NCBI GenBank assembly: GCA_023409675.1
Contig: JAEYRC010000247.1
Location: 1-10,921, forward strand
DNA from: Bacteroidota bacterium
GTDB lineage: Bacteria; Bacteroidota; Bacteroidia; Chitinophagales; Chitinophagaceae
Direction of reading: 5' to 3'
DNA length: 10,921 nt
Both the position numbers and the translations under genes were made by a program. Below the pieces are notes generated by a model. That model did no database searches, was not told the DNA's origin, and saw nothing but the letters and a program-made list of their open reading frames with translations. Numbering within the stretch: the first letter of the stretch is position 1; each line of letters starts with the position of its first letter. This document shows, one piece after another, positions 1 through 6,986 of the stretch.

Positions 1-525
1 GATGAATACCGCGTTGTTGATCAATTTGCAGGCAATGTGGAGGATAAGAAGAAGGTAAGCCTGAGCTGGAATGTCTCCGAAAAACCGCCTGCGGAATTCT
101 TAACGATTGAACGCAGCAGTTCGGGGATTGAATTTGAATCGGTGGGGGTTTTAAAACTGGAAAAGAATTCTTCCAAAATAACCTGGCATGATGAAGCGCC
201 CGCACCGGGGAAAAATTTTTATCGCCTCAAATATGAAGTGGGCGACCGGAAAATTTATTATTCCAACACGATCGCGGTGCTTTTCAGCGCTGAAACAAGT
301 TATAAATTCTATCCCAATCCGGTTGACAATATCCTGATCATCCGCACCGAACATCCACTGGAGGTACAGATCAGCGATCAGGCCGGAAGGGTGCGTATCC
401 CCAAAACCACCGTTCGGGGATTACATACGTTGAATGTTTCCCAACTGGAAAAAGGCCTGTATGTACTGCGGATCACCAACCTTTTGACCAACACCGTAAT
501 TCAGGAGAAGTTGGTAAAAAACTAA
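1..525 (+). CDS. T9SS type A sorting domain protein (C-terminal part, 5' truncated)
   Basis: The frame is open from the first base of the window and ends at TAA 523-525, so only the last 174 residues are visible and the true start lies outside. A GTG at 37 could be read as a start, but nothing supports it over read-through from the left. Residues about 15-95 have the beta-sandwich pattern common in Bacteroidota surface proteins: a V-x-L-x-W strand, an IERSSSG turn, and FYRLKYEV near its end. Residues about 96-174 form a type A sorting domain with YPNPVDN at 104-110, a QISDQAGR strand, LEKGLYVLRI, and the terminal EKLVKN. In the known system this domain takes a protein through the T9SS after Sec export and is then cleaved, with the cargo released or anchored to surface LPS. 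The N-terminal catalytic or binding region is not in view, so the substrate cannot be named. Confidence 0.9.
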   Translation, partial: DEYRVVDQFAGNVEDKKKVSLSWNVSEKPPAEFLTIERSSSGIEFESVGVLKLEKNSSKITWHDEAPAPGKNFYRLKYEVGDRKIYYSNTIAVLFSAETSYKFYPNPVDNILIIRTEHPLEVQISDQAGRVRIPKTTVRGLHTLNVSQLEKGLYVLRITNLLTNTVIQEKLVKN

Positions 526-620
526 GTTAAAATACTTAGCGCGGGAAATTAGTATTGCATATATCAAATTAGTCCATTACTTTTACTTCGGTTTTTCATA
601 GGATATTGGATTTTAAAAAC

Positions 621-652
621 GGGGTTGAATTTCTATTCAGACCCCTTTTTTT
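621..652. terminator. Bidirectional rho-independent terminator between the T9SS gene and recX
   Basis: GGGGT at 621-625 pairs with ACCCC at 641-645, and TGAAT at 626-630 pairs with ATTCA at 635-639. G640 is bulged and TTCT (631-634) is the loop. Seven T follow on the plus strand (646-652). On the minus strand the stem is followed by GTTTTTAAAA (complement of 611-620). It sits 95 bases after the T9SS stop and 10 bases after the recX stop, so it can serve both converging genes. Confidence 0.8.
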
Positions 653-655
653 ATT

Positions 656-1138
656 TTAGCCCTTTCCGGAACGTGGCAGTTGTTCAAGCAGGGGTAAAAA
701 GACCGGGTATTCATAGCCTTTCTGAGCCAGATAAGCAGTCAGCTTTTTTCGAATCAACGCAAGGTTATTTCCCGGAAGAGTTGCTCTTTTTTTCTCAATC
801 AGCGTTTGCAGTGTAGCCAGGTAATCGTCATCCGGAATTTCCCTTAAGGCCTTTCGAATGCAATATGTGCTGACCCCACGCTGCTTAAGTTCGTGACTGA
901 TCTTTACTTTCCCCCATTGCTTCAGGCGGAACCGTCCACCGGCAAATAAACGGGCAAAACGCTCTTCATTCAGGTAATTTTCTTCAATGAGTCGGGCCAC
1001 TATTGCCTCAGCATCCTGTCCGAATACCCCGGCATCGTTTAACTTTTGCATTACTTCCTTATGGCAACGCTCCTGGTAGGCGCAGAAATGGGCCATTTTC
1101 GGGTATGCCTGTTGCGGAGTTAAGGAAGACTGCTTCAT
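656..1138 (-). CDS. recX: Regulatory protein RecX
   Basis: RecX binds RecA filaments in the cytoplasm and limits their growth, tuning recombination and the SOS response (family knowledge). The 160-residue protein has the family's tandem three-helix layout: an N-terminal helix pair around CAYQERCHKEV, then the family signature LIEENYLNEERFARLF followed by G-RFRLKQWGKVKI and ELKQRGV, and a C-terminal part with LIRKKLTAYLAQKGY. The length is normal. The frame extends upstream to an ATG at 1174 that would overlap the protease gene by 29 bases. The ATG at 1136-1138 is preferred because it starts just after the protease stop (7-base gap) and the added 12 residues do not resemble RecX. It appears to be the last gene of a three-gene run, read into from the protease, and is followed at once by a terminator. 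recA is not in the window, so regulation is not directly linked to recA here. Confidence 0.92.
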   Translation of the reverse strand: MKQSSLTPQQAYPKMAHFCAYQERCHKEVMQKLNDAGVFGQDAEAIVARLIEENYLNEERFARLFAGGRFRLKQWGKVKISHELKQRGVSTYCIRKALREIPDDDYLATLQTLIEKKRATLPGNNLALIRKKLTAYLAQKGYEYPVFLPLLEQLPRSGKG

Positions 1139-1145
1139 AATTCGA

Positions 1146-2246
1146 TTATTCCAGTAAAACAGGGATAGCGCCAAAATCCTTCATCAGGGTATCACTGTAA
1201 TACCCGGCCTGTGCGATCAGGTTGGCAATAATGGGCGTACCGGTTGCCGGAGTAAAATCCTGGTCATAGGTTACAAAAGACAAAATTACGTGCTGATGCT
1301 GAAGGTTGAGCACCAGTCCGCCAGGGGGATAATTCTTCTCCAGCAGGTATTCATACAAAGCCGCAATACGACCGGGATCAGCAGGAAGCTGACAGAGGTA
1401 AGCATCGCCGGTAATAAAATAGTTATCGGGATTATAGTTGATCCTGATTTTCACCTGGCCTTCTATCAATTGCCACCGGTTCGTTCCATCCCGAACCAGG
1501 CGGCTGTCTTTCCCCAGGGTAGTCAGAATTTCTTCCATAATCCGGGCAACTCCTGCAGGAGAATGTTCTTTTTCCGGAAGGGGTGGCAGCTTGACCTCTG
1601 CTCCGCAGGACGGACAGTATTTATCCGCATTGATATTTGACGGAAGTACCAGAAAGTTACAGACCGGGCAGCGGGTGGCGGGGATTTCTCGGTAAGGCTG
1701 GTAAAGATCCAACGCGGTTTTCAGGTCGCGGACCGGCAGCGCAAAACCGAGGTTATCACCTCCCTTAATGATGAAGGTGTTGACTCCAATTACAGCTCCC
1801 TCCTGATTTACCAGGGGTCCGCCACTATTGCCGGGGTTGATGGCCGCATCAATCTGGATAAATTGCATTCCCTGGCGAATACGGTTCACTTTGGAAATTA
1901 CTCCCTGGGTGGCGGTATAATTAAGTCCGTAAGGGTGACCGATAGCCACGACCTCATCGCCATCTTTCAGGGCTTCATAACTGCCCAGCGGAATTCCTTC
2001 CAATGCTATACCTGCAGGCGGTTGTATAAAGGCGAGGTCATGTTTACTATCGGTGAACCATACCCTTGAAATGCTTTTAGGAAAAGTTTTACCCGCGATG
2101 CCCACTTCAGCACTTTGCCCGACCACATGCTCGTTGGTTACGATCACATCGTATTCCTTTACGTAAAAACCGGTTCCGGATCCCGATCGGGCGGTAATCT
2201 GAATAATCGAAGGCTGAAGGTTTTCAATGATCTGCTGGAATTCCAT
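1146..2246 (-). CDS. Cytosolic trypsin-like serine protease with zinc ribbon and YbjN-like C-terminal domain
   Basis: The 366-residue protein has three parts. Residues 1-185 form a trypsin-like (S1C/DegP-type) fold with an intact triad: H40 in TNEHVV, D70 in SKHDLA and S141 in NPGNSGGP. Residues 193-214 hold a zinc ribbon with CPVC (C193, C196) and CPSC (C211, C214). Residues about 229-366 look like a YbjN/type III secretion chaperone-like domain, with helix, antiparallel strands, an LLEKNYPPGGLVLNL stretch and a final helix running into FG; this last call is from pattern memory. Unlike DegP there is no signal peptide, no transmembrane start and no PDZ domain, so it probably acts in the cytoplasm. 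The start ATG at 2244-2246 lies 9 bases after the stop of the upstream 438-residue gene, and its stop lies 7 bases before the preferred recX start, which indicates one transcript. The substrate is unknown. The protease call is firm; the C-terminal fold is moderate. Confidence 0.85.
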   Translation of the reverse strand: MEFQQIIENLQPSIIQITARSGSGTGFYVKEYDVIVTNEHVVGQSAEVGIAGKTFPKSISRVWFTDSKHDLAFIQPPAGIALEGIPLGSYEALKDGDEVVAIGHPYGLNYTATQGVISKVNRIRQGMQFIQIDAAINPGNSGGPLVNQEGAVIGVNTFIIKGGDNLGFALPVRDLKTALDLYQPYREIPATRCPVCNFLVLPSNINADKYCPSCGAEVKLPPLPEKEHSPAGVARIMEEILTTLGKDSRLVRDGTNRWQLIEGQVKIRINYNPDNYFITGDAYLCQLPADPGRIAALYEYLLEKNYPPGGLVLNLQHQHVILSFVTYDQDFTPATGTPIIANLIAQAGYYSDTLMKDFGAIPVLLE

Positions 2247-2255
2247 GCCGTATAG

Positions 2256-3572
2256 TTATAGATCGGTTTTAAGTTTACTGACTTCCTCTACAAAGGATTG
2301 ATTGAACTGTACCAGACCATCAAACTTTAATTTCCTGGTGTTGAAATTCAGGGATGGATATTTAGGTTTCCAGGACTGTATAATCGAATGGATCGCATCG
2401 GTTATCGCCTCTGTATTAAAGGTGCTTTTAACCAGATCATAGTATGCCGGAGAAAAGCCAAGGTCTTTGAAAAAATTGCTGTGATTAACCTGCATAAAAA
2501 CCTGGTGCAGCGCGCTGAGGGGTTTTGCCAGGCTATAGGAAAACTGATTGTACGCCATGCCATATTCCATAACCTCATTAGCGATCAGGGCATGCTGGTT
2601 ATCGCGGTACCAGCGCATATTGTCGAGTGCCTGCTTCAGGTTTTCACTGATCTTAGCAGATGCCACCGGTGAAACAATGGAGAAGGTGTACCGCGAGCGG
2701 AAAAACCCGGAAAGTACTTCCCCGCGCGGTTTTTCGCGCAGCTTCTCCAGCGCCTCTTTCATTTCCTGGTTACGGGTAAAGGCCGATTTACCGGTCTGCG
2801 AAAAATATTTTTCAGCCACCTGCTCCAGATCCGATAACAACCTGCCTTCAGGACGTAATAAATAATCTATCCTGAATACCAGGGTGAGCAGCATATAGGA
2901 TATGGCTCCCGAAAACTTCTCTGCGTCGAGGGTATTACTATATTCCAGAGTGGTATTGAGCCATTGCTGGTAATAGCGGTATTTGATCTCCTTTTCGACG
3001 TCGGGAACCGCTTCAATATGGCGGGTATCCACAGGTTCCAGGGTATTGAATTCCTGTATCAGCAAATCATCCTGCTTGTCTGCCTTGACGCATAACTCCT
3101 TCAACCCGTAATACAACTTATTGGGGTTAGCCGTTTCCAAAGGAGAATCGAAACACATGCAGAGATCTTTGCCGTTCAGTGCATAGCGGCTGTAAAAGAG
3201 CCTGAAGTTCATTTCCAGCAGTCTCCTCATCACCGGCGTATTCGGCTCCGGCATGCGGGCCAGAATAGTTTCCGCATATACACCCTGTTCATTTACTTTT
3301 CCCCGGATGATTTTTGAGCCCTGGTAAATTTCAAAATGAGCCGTTGAGGGCGTGTCTTTATGAAACAACACATTATTTTCGGCATCATCACGGAGGTATT
3401 CAAAAAACAGTTCAATGCTTTCGAAGTAGCGTCCTTCTGTGAACAGCAGTTCGGCAGAGGTCCAGCTTCCAACCCTGGCCACCGACTTGTTGTTATCGGA
3501 ATACCGGCCAAAGCTGATGTCTGGAAATTCCGGCTGATTTTTCTTTTTTCCGAAAATCAGGTCAAAAACCAT
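2256..3572 (-). CDS. Uncharacterised 438-residue protein, partly YbjN/chaperone-like
   Basis: I do not recognise a named family over the full length. There is no signal peptide or membrane segment, so it is probably cytoplasmic. The N-terminus is basic (FGKKK at 8-11). Residues about 40-175 suggest a YbjN/type III chaperone-like fold: an SAELLFTEGRYFESIELFFEYL helix region, strands around HFEIYQGSKIIRGKV, then RRLLEMNFRLFYSRYAL, a CMCF strand and a helix ending in KADKQDDLL. Residues about 195-438 are mainly helical, with many aromatic residues and a repeated pattern of long amphipathic helices. It is the first gene of the run with the protease and recX, 9 bases upstream of the protease start. 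The shared fold and close spacing suggest it may be a partner or substrate adaptor of the protease, which is inference. It is divergent from dnaN. The start ATG (3570-3572) has no strong Shine-Dalgarno sequence. Confidence 0.8.
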   Translation of the reverse strand: MVFDLIFGKKKNQPEFPDISFGRYSDNNKSVARVGSWTSAELLFTEGRYFESIELFFEYLRDDAENNVLFHKDTPSTAHFEIYQGSKIIRGKVNEQGVYAETILARMPEPNTPVMRRLLEMNFRLFYSRYALNGKDLCMCFDSPLETANPNKLYYGLKELCVKADKQDDLLIQEFNTLEPVDTRHIEAVPDVEKEIKYRYYQQWLNTTLEYSNTLDAEKFSGAISYMLLTLVFRIDYLLRPEGRLLSDLEQVAEKYFSQTGKSAFTRNQEMKEALEKLREKPRGEVLSGFFRSRYTFSIVSPVASAKISENLKQALDNMRWYRDNQHALIANEVMEYGMAYNQFSYSLAKPLSALHQVFMQVNHSNFFKDLGFSPAYYDLVKSTFNTEAITDAIHSIIQSWKPKYPSLNFNTRKLKFDGLVQFNQSFVEEVSKLKTDL

Positions 3573-3713
3573 AATGTGTGGAATTTACAGGCGCCGGGCC
3601 AGATGAGCAACCGGCCATAGCTATGAAGGTATTGTAATATGTTCATGAATTTAGCTGCTTGTGCTCAAAACTCATTCAAATGCCGGGCCGGGATGCGAAA
3701 GGTGGTCTTGCAG

Positions 3714-3756
3714 AATGAATTTCTGTGTGCTTGTATTCTTAAGACCAAAATTCATT
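3714..3756. repeat. Inverted repeat in the dnaN upstream region
   Basis: AATGAATTT at 3714-3722 and AAATTCATT at 3748-3756 are perfect 9-base inverted copies separated by 25 bases. A related, less perfect pair lies upstream: CATGAATTT at 3644-3652 and AAACTCATT at 3668-3676, with a 15-base spacer. The two pairs start 70 bases apart. The right arm touches the TAGGTTTG promoter candidate of dnaN, so a regulator binding here could affect it. The arms are AT-rich and may be chance. Confidence 0.35.
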
Positions 3757-3763
3757 AGGTTTG
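3730..3763 (+). promoter_or_regulatory. Candidate Bacteroidota-type promoter for dnaN
   Basis: TAGGTTTG at 3756-3763 matches the Bacteroidota -7 consensus TAnnTTTG. CTTG at 3730-3733 is a partial match to the -33 TTTG element, with a 22-base gap between the two. Transcription would begin near 3768, giving a leader of roughly 40 bases before the dnaN ATG at 3807. The -33 box is weak, so this is a candidate only. The rest of the 234-base divergent region (3573-3806) holds no gene that I can support. Confidence 0.38.
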
Positions 3764-3806
3764 CTGAATTGTATTTTTCAATCAAATTGAATCCAAACAA
3801 CTGAAT

Positions 3807-4922
3807 ATGAAGTTCATCGTTTCTTCGTCGGCGCTATTAAAACAACTGCAGCAGATCAGTGGTGTTACAAATGCCAGTACGGTATTGCCGATTCTTGAAG
3901 ATTTTTTGTTTGAGGTGGAGAAGAATCAGCTTACAGTAATGGCCACCGACCTGGAAACGTTTATGAAGGTTCAGCTTGAAGTAGAAGCGCGGGAACCGGG
4001 GAAAGTCTGCATACCCGCACGCATCCTCATGGATTCGTTAAAGAACATTCCGGATCAGCCACTGACCTTTACAATAGATTCCAATTTCGGAATTGAGATC
4101 ACCAGTAACAACGGTAAATACAAGGTGATGGGAGAGAATCCCGATAATTTCCCAAGGGAACCGGATAATACCGGAGCAACCTCCTTTACCATCAGCAGTT
4201 CCATCCTGGTTCGGGCGATAAATAAAACTTTGTTTGCGGTAAGCACCGATGATCTTCGTCCGGCTATGAACGGCGTATATCTTGAAATGGATGACAGTGG
4301 GGTTCAGTTCGTTTCTACCGATGCGCACCGCCTGGTGAAATTCAAAAGAAGCGATGTTTCCTGCAAGGGAAAAGATGCCATCATCATCCCTAAAAAACCA
4401 TTGAATATATTAAAATCGGCCCTGCCCGATAATAATGATGAGCTCAGTGTCAGCTTCAATGAAAAGCATTTTTTTGTTGAACACGGTACCACCAGCATGG
4501 GTTGCCGCCTCATTGATGCCCGATTTCCGGATTACCGTGTAGTTATTCCCAACGATAATCCCTATCGCCTGAGAGTCAATAAAGCCGGATTTCAAAGCGC
4601 GCTGCGCAGGGTGAGCATTTTCAGTAATAAGAGCACTAACCAGGTGGTGCTGAACATTACCGGAAGCGAATTACAGCTTACAGCCCAGGATGTGGATTTT
4701 TCATTTGAAGGTACTGAGCGGATGCAATGTCAGTACGATGGTGAAGACCTGCAAATCGCCTTCAACGCGCGTTTTCTGATTGAAATGCTGAACGCATCCG
4801 ATACGGAAGAGATCAGTCTTGAACTTTCAGCGCCCACCAAGGCGGGTATTATTAAACCGGTTGAAAGTGAAGAGGATGAAGACCTCATGATGCTTATCAT
4901 GCCGTTGATGCTTAATACCTGA
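3807..4922 (+). CDS. dnaN: DNA polymerase III subunit beta (sliding clamp)
   Basis: DnaN forms a ring-shaped dimer around DNA that tethers DNA polymerase III and recruits repair and ligation factors. The 371-residue length is right for three clamp domains of about 120 residues. Recognisable segments are VLPILEDFLFEVE and TDLE near the start, DDLRPAMNGVYLEM and STDAHRLV in the middle, DARFPDYRVVIP at 237-247, RVSIFSNKSTNQVVL at the start of the third domain, and the C-terminal IMPLMLNT, which is the equivalent of the hydrophobic-cleft MPMRL of Escherichia coli. The ATG at 3807 begins the usual MKFIVSSSAL. dnaA and recF are not beside it, which is usual in Bacteroidota. It leads a plus-strand run; the next gene starts 22 bases after its stop. 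Confidence 0.97.
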   Translation: MKFIVSSSALLKQLQQISGVTNASTVLPILEDFLFEVEKNQLTVMATDLETFMKVQLEVEAREPGKVCIPARILMDSLKNIPDQPLTFTIDSNFGIEITSNNGKYKVMGENPDNFPREPDNTGATSFTISSSILVRAINKTLFAVSTDDLRPAMNGVYLEMDDSGVQFVSTDAHRLVKFKRSDVSCKGKDAIIIPKKPLNILKSALPDNNDELSVSFNEKHFFVEHGTTSMGCRLIDARFPDYRVVIPNDNPYRLRVNKAGFQSALRRVSIFSNKSTNQVVLNITGSELQLTAQDVDFSFEGTERMQCQYDGEDLQIAFNARFLIEMLNASDTEEISLELSAPTKAGIIKPVESEEDEDLMMLIMPLMLNT

Positions 4923-4944
4923 TCGCTGCATAATCCGGATACCT

Positions 4945-5349
4945 ATGTTTGTATTCATCCGGTCATACGATAATTACCTTCCGGCGAACATCATGCTTCA
5001 GCGTCTTGAAGAGGAAGGTATCCGTGCCTATCTGCAGGATGAACATACCGTTACGATCGATCCGCTGCTCTCCAATGCAATCGGGGGCATTAAACTAATG
5101 GTGCACAACAGCCAGGCCGAACGCGCTGAACTGCTTGCCAGAGCTTATGAACAGGAGTACCTGCAAAAGGGCGCCTGTCCGGTTTGCGGATCACGCGATG
5201 TGGAAAACATGCGGCATGAACTTAAACTCCAGGGCTGGTATGACAAGCTTATCAACTACTTCACCGGAAGAAATCCGCAACCCCGGGAAACCAAAGCTTA
5301 CCACTGCAATTCCTGCCACCATAATTTTGACGATCCGGGAATTCCCTGA
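4945..5349 (+). CDS. DUF2007-type protein with C-terminal zinc ribbon
   Basis: The 134-residue protein starts with a small alpha/beta domain of DUF2007 type: FIRSYDNYLPANIMLQRLEEEGIRAYL, then a GGIKLMVHNSQAERAELLA strand-helix segment (residues 1-75). In annotation this family is often called a putative signal transducing protein, but no biochemical role is established. Residues 78-124 form a zinc ribbon with CPVC (C78, C81) and CNSC (C121, C124). The cysteine pairs are separated by a long 39-residue insert containing LQGWYDKLINYFTGR, which could contact a membrane or a partner. No signal peptide or true membrane segment is visible, so a cytoplasmic location is likely. It lies 22 bases after dnaN and directly before the hydroxylase gene, so it is probably co-transcribed with both. 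Confidence 0.82.
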   Translation: MFVFIRSYDNYLPANIMLQRLEEEGIRAYLQDEHTVTIDPLLSNAIGGIKLMVHNSQAERAELLARAYEQEYLQKGACPVCGSRDVENMRHELKLQGWYDKLINYFTGRNPQPRETKAYHCNSCHHNFDDPGIP

Positions 5350-5396
5350 GCCGATAAATGATCGTACATTTAGAGAGGAGTTTTAACTATCCGGCC

Positions 5397-6218
5397 ATGA
5401 CCGAATCCTTTCTTTCCTTTTGGGAAAATATCAGCAGTGAGCTGCGTGTTGCCATCCTGTTGGGCGGTATGGTATTTTTCTGGATTCTGGAAGGATATTA
5501 CGCGTTATTCAAATTCAGCTTCCGCCGGTATCGCCATGCTGCCGTGAATCTTTTCTTCCTGGGAACCACTGTTGTTTTGAACCTTGTATTCGGTCTGCTA
5601 ACCATTCAGGTTTGCTTTTGGGTGATGCAGCATGATTTCGGATTGCTGAACCTGATGAATCTTCCCCTATGGGCGCATATACTACTGGGTGTTTTTTTCA
5701 TGGATTTTTTCGGACAATATGCCCCGCATTATGCTATGCACAAATATAAGTGGATGTGGAAGTTCCATATGGTTCACCACAGCGATACAAAAGTTGATGT
5801 AACCACCGGCACCCGTCACCATCCCGGCGAGTGGTTGTTCCGAGAAGCGTCGACCGTTGTAGGTATTTTCGTGTTGGGGATACCGGTAGGTGTATACTTC
5901 CTGTACCGCAGTCTCGCTGCCCTGTTCACTCATTTCAACCATGCCAATATCCGGATGCCGGTATGGCTCGATAAACCCATCAGCTATATCTTTGTATCCC
6001 CCAATATGCATAAAGCCCATCATCATTATAAACGTCCGCTGACCGACAGCAATTACAGCAATATATTCTCTCTGTGGGACCGGATTTTCGGCACCTTTGT
6101 ATATGTTGATCCGGCGCAATTGCGCTATGGGCTGGATGTACTGGATGATCAGACAGATGAAGATATCCGCTTCCAGCTTCGGATACCCTTCAACAAAGAC
6201 ATCAAAACCGATTATTAG
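5397..6218 (+). CDS. Membrane fatty acid hydroxylase / sterol desaturase family protein
   Basis: Members of this superfamily are integral membrane di-iron enzymes that hydroxylate or desaturate lipids using oxygen. Hydrophobic segments lie, in a 273-residue numbering, at about 18-38, 50-78, 90-108 and 165-185. The histidine clusters expected for the di-iron centre are present: HYAMH (111-115), HMVHH (124-128), RHHPGEW (140-146), HFNH, and a late HKAHHHY. The frame allows an earlier ATG at 5358 (13 extra residues). I prefer 5397 because the protein then begins like its relatives, a short helix before the first membrane segment. A GAGAGGAG at 5373-5380 lies 16 bases before it, rather far for a normal Shine-Dalgarno, so the start is uncertain. 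It follows DUF2007 and precedes kdsB by 42 bases, which hints at an envelope lipid substrate. The substrate cannot be told from the sequence. Confidence 0.88.
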   Translation: MTESFLSFWENISSELRVAILLGGMVFFWILEGYYALFKFSFRRYRHAAVNLFFLGTTVVLNLVFGLLTIQVCFWVMQHDFGLLNLMNLPLWAHILLGVFFMDFFGQYAPHYAMHKYKWMWKFHMVHHSDTKVDVTTGTRHHPGEWLFREASTVVGIFVLGIPVGVYFLYRSLAALFTHFNHANIRMPVWLDKPISYIFVSPNMHKAHHHYKRPLTDSNYSNIFSLWDRIFGTFVYVDPAQLRYGLDVLDDQTDEDIRFQLRIPFNKDIKTDY

Positions 6219-6260
6219 TACGCTGCTGTACCAGCATCCACTTAAGCTCAATACGTATTC

Positions 6261-6986
6261 ATGAAAAAAACAGCGATGATACCAGCCCGTTATGCAGCCA
6301 CCCGTTTTCCGGGGAAACTGATGCATATGCTGGGAGACAAAACCGTCATACGGCATACCTATGAAAATACAGTAGCCACCGGCTTGTTTGATGAGGTAAT
6401 TGTGGTCACCGACAGCGATATCATATCCGATGAAATCAGCCGCCATGGGGGCAGGGTGGTCATGAGCACCGGTCAGCATGAAAGCGGAAGTGACCGTATT
6501 GCGGAAGCAGCGCGGTCGCTCGATGTTGATCTTATCGTTAATGTTCAGGGTGATGAACCTTTTGTTAAGGCAAAGCCGCTTCAAAAGCTGTTAGCTGTTT
6601 TTGAGGGTGAAGCGGGTCAGTCGGTTCAGGTCGCCTCGCTGATGCAGCGGATGGAGAATAAGAAACTCGTAGCAGACCCAAATTATGTAAAGGTGACCGT
6701 CGACAGAAACATGAATGCCCTTTTTTTCAGTCGCAGCCCGATTCCTTATGCCCGGGATACGGAAATTGACATTCCATATTATGAACACATCGGCGTTTAC
6801 GCCTTCCGGAAAGAAGCGTTGTTATATTTTACGGAATGCGCTATTACTCCGCTGGAGGCGGCCGAAAAGATCGAGTGTCTGCGTTATCTGGAACATGGTA
6901 TTCCTATTAAAATGGTGTTGACCGATTATATGGGTATTGAGATCGATACTCCTGAGGATCTGGTAAATGCCGCGAAGTATTTATAG
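6261..6986 (+). CDS. kdsB: 3-deoxy-manno-octulosonate cytidylyltransferase (CMP-Kdo synthetase)
   Basis: KdsB activates Kdo (or, in organisms with KdnA/KdnB, its 8-amino form) with CTP in the cytoplasm to give the CMP-sugar used for lipopolysaccharide inner core. The 241-residue length is usual. The nucleotide-binding start IPARYAATRFPGKLM (7-21), HESGSDRIAEA (73-83), NVQGDEP with the metal-ligand D98 (94-100), ALFFSRSPIPY, EAAEKIECLRYLEHG, and the C-terminal EIDTPEDL with D229 are all in place. It is the last gene of the run beginning with dnaN. No convincing terminator follows. The family motifs do not reveal whether Kdo or Kdo8N is preferred; the nearby kdnB makes the latter worth considering. 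Confidence 0.95.
   Translation: MKKTAMIPARYAATRFPGKLMHMLGDKTVIRHTYENTVATGLFDEVIVVTDSDIISDEISRHGGRVVMSTGQHESGSDRIAEAARSLDVDLIVNVQGDEPFVKAKPLQKLLAVFEGEAGQSVQVASLMQRMENKKLVADPNYVKVTVDRNMNALFFSRSPIPYARDTEIDIPYYEHIGVYAFRKEALLYFTECAITPLEAAEKIECLRYLEHGIPIKMVLTDYMGIEIDTPEDLVNAAKYL

Noticed and set aside
625..816. A 63-codon plus-strand frame over the terminator and the recX 3' end
   Set aside because: It starts inside a clear terminator hairpin and runs antisense to recX, with no protein features.
3573..3806. DnaA boxes or a replication origin next to dnaN
   Set aside because: No TTATCCACA-like box was found, and dnaN is not next to dnaA here.
5682..6584. A 300-codon open frame on the minus strand across the hydroxylase and the start of kdsB
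   Set aside because: It lies antisense to two genes with clear family motifs, spans their junction, and its translation shows no recognisable domain; its length is a by-product of the opposite strand's codon use.
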